24,955 nt of DNA from Saccoglossus kowalevskii (Eukaryota; Hemichordata; Enteropneusta; Harrimaniidae): positions 45,785 to 70,739 of the forward strand of contig NW_003113981.1 in the NCBI RefSeq assembly GCF_000003605.2, written 5' to 3'. The translations under genes were made by a program, and so were the position numbers. Positions 1-9,836 of the stretch are shown piece after piece (within the stretch, counting starts at the first letter, position 1; each line of letters begins with the position of its first letter). The notes below the pieces were generated by a model. The model did no database searches. It worked only from the letters and a program-made list of their open reading frames with translations, and was not told the DNA's origin.

Positions 1-63
1 AAATGCTCTGGAGAGAAGATTGCTAGATTGAAGTACCTGCCCAAGAAATATCAGCGTTTTTGA
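1..63 (+). CDS. possible 3' end of a coding exon (partial)
   Basis: Frame 1 is open from the window edge and ends in TGA at 61-63. It reads as a lysine-rich, protein-like tail finishing LKYLPKKYQRF. The fragment is only 20 codons, so it may be chance. No AATAAA signal is seen before the satellite begins near base 230. The product is not recognised. If real, the rest of the gene lies to the left of the window. Confidence 0.2.
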   Translation, partial: KCSGEKIARLKYLPKKYQRF

Positions 64-229
64 TCACTGACATTGTATAATTACATAAGCCCTGATAATA
101 TACATGCTATATTGAATCAAAGTTATCAGAACTAACATTAGTAATTGATCATGTGTTTGTTTGTTTAGCTTAGCCCTGGGAATTTTTTTACTTGTGTAAT
201 ATCCAAAATTACTTGTTCAAAATTAGCCT

Positions 230-3200
230 ATGCAGATACATATCCATGGCAGCACATCATCTAATTAGCATATGGATCACTTTATATGGTCATGCAGATA
301 CATATCAGTAGCTCATCATCTAATTAGTATATGGATCACTTTATATGGTCATGCAGATACATATCATAGGCAGCACATTATCTAATTAGCATATGGTTCG
401 CTTTATATGGTCATGCAAATGCATATTCATGGCGGCACATAATCTAATTAGCATATGAATCACTTTATATGAACATACAAATACATATCCTCAGCAGCTC
501 GTCAACTCATTAGCATATGGATTACTTTATATGGTCATGCAGATACATATCCTCCGCAGCTCATCATCTAATTAGCATATGGATCACTTTATATGGTCAT
601 GCAAATACATATCAGCAGCTCATCATCTAATTAGCATATGGATCACTTTATATGGTCATGCAAATACATATTCACGGCGGCACATCATCTAATTGGCATA
701 TGGATCACTTTATATGGTCATGCAGATACATATCCTAGGCAGCATATCATCTAATTAGCATATGGATTGCTTTATATGGTCATGCAAATACATATTCATG
801 GCGTCACATCATCTAATTGGCATATGGATGACTTTATATGGTCATGCAGATACACATCCCAGGCAGCACATCATCTAATTAGCATATGTTTCGCTTTATA
901 TGGTCATATAGATACATATCCCAGGCAGCACATCATCTCATTGGCATGTGTATCGCTTTATATGGTCATACAGATACATATCCTCGGCAGCACATCATCT
1001 AATTAGCATATGAATCACTTTGTATGGTCATGCAGATACATATCCATGGCAGCACATCATCTAATTAGCATATGGATCACTTTATATGGTTATGCAGATA
1101 CATATCCTCAGTAGCTCATCATCTAATTAGCATATGAATCACTTTATATGCTCATGCAGATACATATCCTCAGCAGCTCATCATCTAATTAGCATATGGA
1201 TCACTTTATATGGTCATGCAGATTCATATCAGCAGCACATCATCTAATTAGCATATGGATCACTTTATATGCTCATGCAGATACATATCATAGGCAGCAC
1301 ATTATCTAATTAGCATAAGGTTCGCTTTATATGGTCATGCAAATGCATATTCATCCCGACACCACATCTAATTAGCACATGAATCACTTTTTATGGTCAT
1401 ACAGATACATATCCCAGGCAGCACATCATCTAATTAGCATATGGATCACTTTATATGGTCATGCAGATACATATCCTCAGTAGCTCATCATCTAATTGGC
1501 ATATGGATCACTTTATATGGTCATGCAGATACATATCCATGGCAGCACATTATCTAATTGGCATATGGATCACATTATATGGTCATGCAGATACATATCC
1601 TCGGCAGCACATCATCTAATTAGCATATGAATCACTTTATATGGTCATGCAGATACGTATCCATGGCAGCACATCATCTAATTGGCATATGGATCACTTT
1701 ATATGGTCATGCAGATACATATCCATGGCAGCACATTATCTAATTGGCATATGGATCGCATTATATGGTCATGCAAATACATTTTCATGGCGGCACATTA
1801 TCTTATTGGCATATGGATCACTTTATATGGTTATGCAGATACACATCCCAGGGAGCACATCATCTAATTCGCATAGTATCGCTTTATATGGTCATATAGA
1901 TACATATCCCAGGCAGCACATCATCTCATTTGCATGTGTATCGCTTTATATAGTCATACATATACATATCCTCGGCAGCACATCATCTAATTAACATATG
2001 AATCACTTTGTATGGTCATTCAGATACATTTCAATGGCAGCACATCATCTAATTAGCATATGGATCACTTTATATGGTCATGCAGATACATATCTTCAGT
2101 AGCTCATCATCTAATTAGTATATGGATCACTTTATATGGTCATGCTGATACATATCATAGGCAGCACATTATCTAATTAGCATATGGTTCGCTTTATATG
2201 GTCATGCAAATGCATATTCATGGCGGCACATAATGTAATTAGCATATGAATCACTTTATATGGTCATGCAGATACATATCCATGGCAGCACATCATCTAA
2301 TTAGCATATGGATCACTTTATATGGTCATACAAATACATATCCTCAGCAGCTCGTCATCTCATTAGCATATGGATTGCTTTGTATGGTCATGCAGATACA
2401 TATCCTCAGCAGCTCATCATCTAATTAGCATATGGATCACTTTATATGGTCATGCAGATACATATCAGCAGCAAATCATCTAATTAGCGTATGGGTCGCT
2501 TTATATGGTAATGCAAATACATATTCATGGCGGCACATCATCTAATTGGCATATGGATCACTTTATATGGTCATGCAGATACACATCCCAGGCAGCACAT
2601 CATCTAATTAGCATATGTATTGCTTTATATGGTCATATAGATACATATTCCAGGCAGCACGTCATATTATTGGCATGTGTATCGCTTTATATGGTCATAC
2701 AGATACATATCCTCAGTAGCTCATCATCTAATTAGTATATGGATCACTTTATATGGTCATGCAGATACATATCCTAGGCAGCACATTATCTAATTAGCAT
2801 ATGGATCGCTTTATATGGTCATGCAAATACATATCCATGGCAGCACATCATCTAATTAGCATATGTATCACTTTATATGGTCATGCAGATACACATGCCA
2901 GACAGCACATCATCTAATTAGCATATGTATCGCTTTATATGGTCATATAGATACATATCCCAGGCAGCACATCGTCTCCTTGGCATGTGTATCGCTTTAT
3001 ATGGTCATTCAGATACATATCCTCGGCAGCACATCATCTAATCACCATATGGATCGCTTTAAATTGTCATGTAGATGCATATCCTCGGCAGCACATCATC
3101 TTATTAGCATATGGATCACTTTATATGGTCATGCAGATACATATCCTCGGCAGCACATTATCTAATTAGCATATGGATCGCTTTATATGGTCATGCAAAT

Positions 3201-4287
3201 ACATATCCATGGCAGCACATCATCTAATTAGCATATGGATCACTTTATATGGTCATGCAGATACATATCCTCGTAAGCACCTTATCTAATTAGGATATGA
3301 ATCATCTTATATGGTCATGTAGATATATATCCATGGCAGTACATCATCTAATTAGCATATGGATCACTTCATATGGTCATGCAGATTCATATCAGCAGCA
3401 CATCATCTAATTAGCATATGGATCACTTTATATGGTCATGCAGATACATATCCTAGGCAGCACATTATCTAATTAGCATATGGCTCGCTTTATATGGACA
3501 TGCAAATGCATATTCATGGCGGCACATCATCTAATTAGCACATTAATCACTTTATATGGTCGTGCAGATACATATCCATGGCAGCACATTATCTAATTGG
3601 CATATGGATCACATTATATGGTCATGCAGATACATATCCTCAGTAGCTCACCATCTAATTGGCATATGGATCACTTTATATGGTCATGCAGATACATATC
3701 CTCGGCAGCACATCATCTAATTAGCATATGAATCACTTTATATGGTCATGCAGATACGTATCCATGGCAGCACATTATCTAATTGGCATATGGATCACAT
3801 TATATGGTCATGCAGATACATATCCTCGGCAGCACATCATCTAATTAGCATATGAATCACTTTATATGGTCATGCAGATACGTATCCATGGCAGCACATC
3901 ATCTAATTGGCATATGGATCACTTTATATGGTCATGCAGATACATATCCATGGCAGCACATTATCTAATAGGCATATGGATCACATTATATGGTCAGGCA
4001 GATACATATCCTCAGCAGCACATCATCTAATTAGCATATGAATCACTTTATATGGTCATGCAGATACATATCCTAGGCAGCACATTATCTAATTAGCATA
4101 TGGATCACTTTATATGGTCATGCAGATACATATCCTCGTAAGCACATTATCTAATTAGGATATGAATCATCTTATATGGTCATGTAGATATATATCCATG
4201 GCAGTACAGCATCTAATTAGCATATGGATCACTTTATATGGCCATGCAGATACAATCCTTAGCAACACATCATCAATTAGTATATGT
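230..4287. repeat. tandem satellite, 62-bp unit, about 65 copies
   Basis: A 62-bp unit repeats head to tail without interruption. Its landmarks in order are CTAATTAGCATATGGATC, ACTTTATATGG, TCATGCAGATACATAT, a variable CC(A/T)(T/C)GG-type linker, and CAGCACATCAT. Some units lack 3 bp in the linker and are 59 bp (for example near 300, 603, 1226 and 3391). Units fall into linker types (ccatgg, cctcgg, cccagg, cctcag, catagg, ttcatggcgg) that recur in the same order, which shows higher-order amplification. The open frames seen here are by-products: 62 is not a multiple of 3, so frames rotate, and the TAA and TAG inside CTAATTAG close them. The last unit decays at about 4250-4287. Each unit holds a palindromic TAATTA homeodomain-type core, an E-box CATATG and an octamer-like ATGCA(A/G)AT. 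Function is unknown. Confidence 0.97.
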
Positions 4288-4567
4288 ATAGACTGTCCAT
4301 CTTGCTGTCGAGAACTTAGGAAATCCTGTATATCATAATGAATTCCTTTTCTGTGATATTGGTAGTCTATGTAGGGTTAATTACTAAAAATCCATATTTG
4401 AAAGATGAATTATAATAGCCTGCATTGATGGTTCAATACTTTCACGGCATTACGAATCGTTTGCCATATCATATAGCCCATGGTGGTAGTTATATGCAGA
4501 TCATTCAATTTGTGAGTGGAAAAGATTTACAAGGCCAATTTCAATACAACAAATTATGTATCTCTTG
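4288..4567. other. unique non-coding flank of the satellite
   Basis: AT-rich single-copy sequence directly after the array. No gene, repeat or RNA was recognised. Confidence 0.5.
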
Positions 4568-4726
4568 ATGTATCTCTTTGTAATTTTTGTGAAGTGTTTG
4601 TTTTTCTTCTTCGGCGACGACAAAGTGATGCTACCTGGAAAGTTTACCATTGAAACGAGTCGTAAAGTAGTTCCTGTCCAAGCGCAAAAAATATTCCGAC
4701 GATCTTGCGTTCTTGCTTCTTTATAA
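4568..4726 (+). CDS. possible small secreted peptide (52 aa)
   Basis: An ATG at 4568 opens a 52-codon frame ending in TAA at 4724. The N-terminus is a strong hydrophobic stretch (residues 1-15, MYLFVIFVKCLFFFF) of the kind seen in signal peptides. It is followed by a short basic tail with two cysteines in total (C10, C48) and several Lys/Arg. A perfect AATAAA lies at 4759-4764, about 33 bases after the stop. No family is recognised. It could be a host-defence or neuropeptide-like product, but an ORF of this size also arises by chance, and it could instead be a fragment of a spliced gene. Only the ORF shape and the poly(A) signal support it. Confidence 0.25.
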   Translation: MYLFVIFVKCLFFFFGDDKVMLPGKFTIETSRKVVPVQAQKIFRRSCVLASL

Positions 4727-4758
4727 TAATGACGATGTAATAATTAGGAATAGATTTA

Positions 4759-4764
4759 AATAAA
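4759..4764 (+). promoter_or_regulatory. poly(A) signal AATAAA after the small ORF
   Basis: Exact AATAAA 33 bases after the stop of the 52-codon ORF. It matters only if that ORF is transcribed, because the hexamer is common in AT-rich DNA. Confidence 0.25.
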
Positions 4765-6120
4765 TATGTTTAAACCAGTAGAAGCGCTAATATTGTGTTC
4801 TTTGCCGTATACGTTGAATGGCTGTTATGTTTATGGGTGATTTTTTTCGTTATTCTTATACTTTAAAAGTACTGTTTTCGATTATTATCTGTCCAAGAAA
4901 GCATCTAATTAAATATTTCCATGCAGGGCTGTATTTAAACGCACATTCCCTTATTCGATAATACTACATTATTTGAAATTGTGGCACAACGCCAAGAGAG
5001 CACTTAAAACGTTTTCAAATGGACTGAAAACGTAGATTAGTTACATGTACATTTGATCGTGGACACCTGTTCATACTGGTCAGGTCTTTAGTTGTCATCG
5101 TCGGAACCGTTCTCCGGGTGATATTATCCATTAGTGTATTCGCAATAGGTGGAGTAATATACTGATGTTGATTGATTTATTGAATGCCCAAGCAAATGAC
5201 CTCGTTGACAGTTAGTTGAACCCGTGCAGGTATCCGGAGTCAAATGCACGGCTGCTTTACTCTTCCCGTCTTTAAGAAGGTTCAACCACCTGTTACACAA
5301 CAGCGTTGGAGGTCCGTTTGGTTGATTGTCTGTGTATACTTAGGAGATGCAGTGAAAGATTAGGTTATACCAATGCGTATGGGTAATATAACGCATCATC
5401 AATGTCCCTACTACTCGTGCAGAATTTCACGTTGCTACCTACAATTTAACTCGCTGGGTGAATTCACTATTTTGGTGTCTTGCATATATTTCATTGAGTT
5501 TTAATTCATGGTGGTCGTAACTTCGCTTACTCCTTTACAATGTGTTTACCAAAATATGTTAACAGTACTTCAAGCCCAACTTTCACAGGCAAGTCCGCTG
5601 AATTCTTGTCACGATTCATTTAAGAGAGTGGTAGTTCTTTCAGTGTGTTAGCAAATTAGAACTCTCTCTCGCATACACGGCGGCGGGTAAATGAACAAAC
5701 ATGTGTCTCACTGTGTCAAACACGGTGTTAAATCGTGAAAAATTCCTTGCAAAAGACGAAAAATAAGTTGTCAACAAGATAGTCATACATTCGTTGTGCA
5801 TTTAATGTATTAATATTAGATGTGAACACATATCGAATATAATTTATACCCAGGCCGAATCGACCAAACTGTTTTGGAGCCGGGACGTCCAAACCAGGGC
5901 CTTAAGCGACCAGGGCCGGATCGTCTAGAAATCCAAACGCTCCCCTTTGCGTGGCACTTACGCATTGTATTTTCGAGACCTACATAAGTATGCCCGGCAA
6001 CAGGATGTATGCTTCATTTCATATACAAACTGATTACACGGTCTTGTTAGGCTACCATAACACTGATCCTGTACTAGTTGTCCCTTATTCGAGTCCTATT
6101 CACCTTTATCAACGGGTCAT
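4765..6120. other. non-coding, nothing recognised
   Basis: No ORF, repeat family or RNA gene could be supported in this 1.36 kb. A moderately GC-richer patch at about 5850-5960 repeats ACCAGGGCC twice but has no further structure that I can interpret. Confidence 0.5.
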
Positions 6121-6563
6121 TTAATAACGCCAGTGAAGAATAGTTCTGCGGACACGGGTAATTTCTCCCCGATTGCCGGTAGATGAAAAAGTGCGGCTGT
6201 GATTTAGATCGTGACAAATGATTGGCGCAACCCTCGCCAATCTCCACCGTCGCAATTCGGTGATAACATATTGTATATGGTGTGCATTTAAATACCTTCG
6301 TTGATAACTACAGCAAATATAAATCCCGTACCATAGTATCTCCCATCGCAAGTTTTTGTCATGTATAACCGTATTGCGAAAGTGCCCATCATGCATATTT
6401 ACGTAAATGTTCTTCAAAAGTTGCAGAAGACGTCGTATCTTTTGGCACGTTTGAGCAAGAATGTGTTGATCAGATAGATGTCCGGGAATATAAACACTTG
6501 TTTTTGTGTATTTAAAAATCGTGGCAGACAGCCCTCCTCGAAAACCAGACATACTATTGGTAT
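6121..6563 (-). CDS. ORF resembling a degenerate tyrosine-kinase C-lobe (tentative)
   Basis: A minus-strand frame stays open for 165 codons (6121-6618). A plausible splice acceptor (AACACAG) would start an exon at 6563. The translation has, in kinase order: GGLSATIFKY (like the hinge/alpha-D segment), LSDQHILAQTCQKI (like alpha-E), MHDGHFRN in the position of the HRDLAARN catalytic loop with Asp and Arg-Asn retained, then TVIHDKNLRWEI and WYG where DFG is expected. The DFG Asp is missing and the HRD His/Arg are changed, so a functional kinase is unlikely. It could be a pseudokinase exon, a pseudogene or a chance resemblance. No N-lobe with a glycine loop was found upstream. Composition is rich in Arg, His and Ile, which argues for caution. 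The match was made by eye only. Confidence 0.3.
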
Positions 6564-6994
6564 CTGTGTTAATTATTTTTATTGTTTTATTGTGTTCGCC
6601 ACGCTCAGCTATTTGCACAATTCAGAAGTTGATTACACATTAGCGGCTTTTGAACGCGTTGTTGCATTGTTTATCTTGTGTCTATTCATTGAAGTTGATC
6701 GGGTCATAGACCTAAACAGAATCTGGGATGTACAATGGAAATACATACATAATTCAGTGTAAACTAGCATTTTCGAAACTTGTCGTTTCCTCTTTACATT
6801 GTGTATGTGATGAATATTCGGTACCCAATATTAGCTCAAGGTTATATCATTAAACTTCTCAGTAAAGGTCGATGGGAGGAGGTGTAGAAATTAAATATAA
6901 CGGAGAATGGAGCTTATTTAGGAGTATATAAATCGTGAGTATATATATATTTTGAGTTTGTTGACTGTTATGATTTTTGAAAAAAACATTACAT

Positions 6995-7084
6995 CCAGGC
7001 GTACGATACGCGTTTGATTACAGTGTCGTGCCTGTGATTCCAGGCGTACGATACGCGTTTGATTACAGTGTCGTGCCTGTGATT
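6995..7084. repeat. perfect 45-bp tandem duplication
   Basis: The 45 bases at 6995-7039 (starting CCAGGCGTACGATACGCG) are repeated without a mismatch at 7040-7084. Identity of the copies means the duplication is recent. In one plus-strand frame it repeats 15 residues exactly, but that frame is short and has no other sign of being coding. Confidence 0.95.
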
Positions 7085-7957
7085 GACGTTATAATGGATA
7101 AATTCTTGTTATGGCCATATATTCTCAGATCAACGTTACAGTATACTGTAATACAGATAATGGTTTGTCTGATGGAGTTCGGAATTAAAAAAAATAACTG
7201 TTGACATGCGTTATACTAGTAAGCTGAAGTTCAGTTAAAGTTTTTGAAATTTTATTTTATGTCGTTATATATAGCGTATAGTTATTCTTTTGTATTAGTG
7301 GGATTTTCGTCTTAGTTTTTCACAATGACGAACTACTGGTAGAGTTGAGTACCTCGCGAATTATAATATCCAACATCGACCTCACTATGTCTTGTATATC
7401 GAATAAAACCGCTATGGAGATGTATGTATACTACCATTCACGTCCTTCAAGTCGCATTAAAAAACTAGAAATTCTATTTTGTTGTCAATGCCGAAATATA
7501 TCCGAATGGTTCCGAACTCTGACATAGTCTGAATGCGCGATATGACAATTCACATGAAATGATATATTATTATTTAAGCATGAGTGAAAGTCAAGGGTAG
7601 TATTGTTTAGTAACGGATTTTGATTTCTTTTTTTAAATATGTGCTGTGGGTCCGTTGGAAAGAATACGATGCTATTAGGTGGATGGAATTCAAGTAGGCC
7701 ACCTGCAGTGCTTTCCAAACTTGTTTTCAATCCTCTCCATTTCTACTCCGTGCACATTGTAAGAAATATCTAATAGAACATATCTCACACTAAAGCTTCA
7801 GTTTTTGTGAATCTACGCGGAAGGCGTTGTCATAGTGACCGGGTTGTCACGGCACATCTGGGCGGAGATCCTCCACTAAAGGATGAATATGCGGATGAAA
7901 GTTGTTGCAGACGACGCATGCGTGGAGTAATTTAAGTTTGACTCGACGAATGGACCC
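7085..7957. other. non-coding, nothing recognised
   Basis: AT-rich sequence with only short open frames on both strands. No splice-linked exon, RNA gene or repeat was recognised. Confidence 0.5.
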
Positions 7958-8190
7958 ATTGACGTCCATTGTAGAATAGTATTATCTATGTATGCCCCCA
8001 TCTCTGTCTTTTAGGTGGCTTCAATGCAATCACTGGCACTGGCAAGTACAAAGAGGCATTCTGCTATTGGTATAATCATTCTGGTATCACACAGAGTCAT
8101 ACGTGTTTACAACGAGTCTCTTCGCCTGTGTGACTGTATTTTTGACAGGGCGCTTTATGATATTGTGTGGTGATCCTCGACGATATACTT
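7958..8190 (+). mobile_element. relic of a LINE endonuclease (APE-type) domain
   Basis: Three short plus-strand blocks in shifting frames follow the order of a non-LTR retrotransposon endonuclease. First, 7958-8002 reads IDVHCRIVLSMYAPI, matching the conserved strand that ends in YAPT. Second, from about 8008 comes LLGGFNAITGTG, matching the LLGDFNAVTGT block with the catalytic-region Asp replaced by Gly, then a YNHSGITQS stretch like HGSGTxNxNS. Third, SLRLCDC and later DPRRYT followed by a stop resemble the segment leading to WTWYS. About 30 codons normally found between the first two blocks are missing. The element is dead: frameshifts, stops and the lost Asp are all visible. No reverse transcriptase was found attached to it. 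Confidence 0.5.
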
Positions 8191-9345
8191 GACTGTGGGA
8201 TCTCCACATTGCACCACCAGGGAAAGTATCAGCGTCGGAAACCATCGGAGAGGACCGCTGTGCGACGGTCATTTTTGTACCATATCATTGTCGATGGTAA
8301 GCGTGATGAATACGTAGCTCGTTACAATAACCAACTCAACGCTGTGATCTGGGATCAAAATACCGTTTGAAATGTTCCGAGGTTAGTTGACTTTACAAAC
8401 AGATATATATTGTACTTGTAGTACGATTTCGCTAAATACGGTGAACACCAACAAGCGACATTGATACTACTACACACAACTTGCAGTACGACCGAGTCCG
8501 TCCTAGAAAACTAGTCCATAACGTTCTCAGTACGTTCATTTAATTGTATGACTGAATGGCATACCGGCATTTTTTTACTGTTATTTTTTTCATACTGAGA
8601 TACCTCAGTAAATATTTTAACGTACGACTCAGGTATAGCGTAATGGCGTGGCATTCGTTCATCTCGTATCTTACTCGTTTAATGGGTCGTGGAAAGTACC
8701 AACATAATTGCGGTTGTCATACCATCAAAGACCCAAGATTTGGCGTGTAATAGACAAATACGACATGCAGCTGTTGACAGTCTCACTGCATGGAAAGGTG
8801 ATGGAAGGCAGTACTTATTCGATAAAGACTGTCGTATGCGAAATGAAAGACTCGCACCCCGTTTGACACTGTCTGGCAAATGTCTGGAAAAGAGCACGTG
8901 TGGATGTTTTTTTTTTAACATTTCTTGATGACAATGTTTTCTCATGGAGCTCCATTCTAGCTCCATGGTTTTCTGTAAACCACTAAATTAACTGACTTAA
9001 GTTGTACTAAACTCGACAAACGGGGATTAAAGCAATCAAACCATAGTGGTCGGTCTTTCTGAAAGTTCTTCAAAGGAAACACGCATACAGGGACAGTTTG
9101 TCAACTGCATTGAAAATCGTCCGTAAAAAGAGCACAGTAAATATTTGTTCTGCCACTCCAAACTGTTTACCATTCAGCACATTGTGAGTGTGCTTTTGTT
9201 TTTAACGATGGACTACAATTAAAACAAATGAGTTCATTTTCTTCAGTGATCGCTGCTATTAGTGCTAACGAGAGGGGTTCACTGTGACAAACATTTGTCT
9301 GTTACCTCGAACGAGTGTCAATTTCCCTGCCTACCTTTCTGGGTG
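8191..9345. other. non-coding; possibly more decayed LINE sequence
   Basis: Overlapping open frames of 60-95 codons occur on both strands (8167-8370, 8679-8966), but none matches a family I know. Part may be further decay of the neighbouring LINE. A small perfect hairpin at 8943-8967 is listed separately. Confidence 0.4.
8943..8967. repeat. 9-bp perfect inverted repeat (hairpin)
   Basis: CATGGAGCT at 8943-8951 pairs with AGCTCCATG at 8959-8967 across a 7-base loop. It is too short for a transposon end, and no T-run marks a terminator. Confidence 0.6.
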
Positions 9346-9352
9346 TATAAAA
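9346..9352 (+). promoter_or_regulatory. TATA-like box, candidate Wnt11 promoter
   Basis: TATAAAA is preceded by GC-containing sequence and followed at about 28 bases by TCATTCC, which fits the initiator pattern YYANWYY. It lies 399 bases upstream of the Wnt11 ATG with no other plus-strand gene between. A good donor-like GTAAGT at 9494 and an acceptor-like GTCCAG at 9632-9637 would allow a 5' UTR intron. All of this is inferred from motifs; Wnt11 may equally start elsewhere. Confidence 0.3.
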
Positions 9353-9744
9353 CAGAGGTGGGGCTCAGACCCGTCATTCCACCGAGGCACTCCACGCTAT
9401 CACATCGTTTGTGTGAGCAGAAGCTAGTGTACAATATTCCGCCCACCACTTACACACGTTCACATCACACCGTCGGTACTGATAGTTGTGTGTGTAAGTT
9501 GAAAGATTTTGACTTGCATATGTAGTTCTTGTAAAATACATACATAGCGACGACGTCATACGTAAATTCGTCACGTGTTTGATCATGTATTTCTTATAAA
9601 TTTTCACTTTTAACTCAGTATTTTTGTTTTCGTCCAGGTCACTACACTTCCAAACATATCGTCCAACACCAAAGAAGAATATTCACCGTGATTGTCCTAT
9701 AGTAGACTTTGTCAACGGTAATACTAAGAACATCGACAATCGAT

Positions 9745-9836
9745 ATGGTGTGGTCATTGTCTTCTACTGTAACAGTTTTAGTCTTCGCCACCCTGATGAC
9801 GACATCACTACATTCCAGTTACGCTATACAATGGCT
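9745..9836 (+). CDS. Wnt11: Wnt11 coding exon 1 (signal peptide)
   Basis: The ATG at 9745 has G at -3 and G at +4, and the same frame has a TAG at 9703-9705, so this is the first in-frame start. The frame gives [14 protein letters not shown], a hydrophobic core, a likely cleavage after SSYA (residue 27), then IQW and the first two bases of Leu31. The donor CT|GTAAGT is near consensus. The exon lies beneath a longer open frame in another phase and is easily missed. Confidence 0.9.

Noticed and set aside
767-3169. Several 60-117 codon ORFs within the satellite
   Set aside because: They are produced by the repeat: the same residues recur in rotating frames because the unit is 62 bp, and stops appear wherever CTAATTAG falls in frame.
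4774-4823. Candidate Wnt11 first exon ending in TGG-CT followed by GT
   Set aside because: The frame has no ATG after the stop at 4771-4773, the donor GTTATG is weak, and the exon at 9745-9836 fits in every respect.
6478-6762. 94-codon plus-strand ORF
   Set aside because: It partly overlaps the longer minus-strand ORF in antisense and shows no recognisable domain.
8679-8966. 95-codon minus-strand ORF and an opposing 79-codon plus-strand ORF
   Set aside because: They overlap each other, and neither shows a known motif, a splice context or a plausible start; probably chance or decayed repeat.
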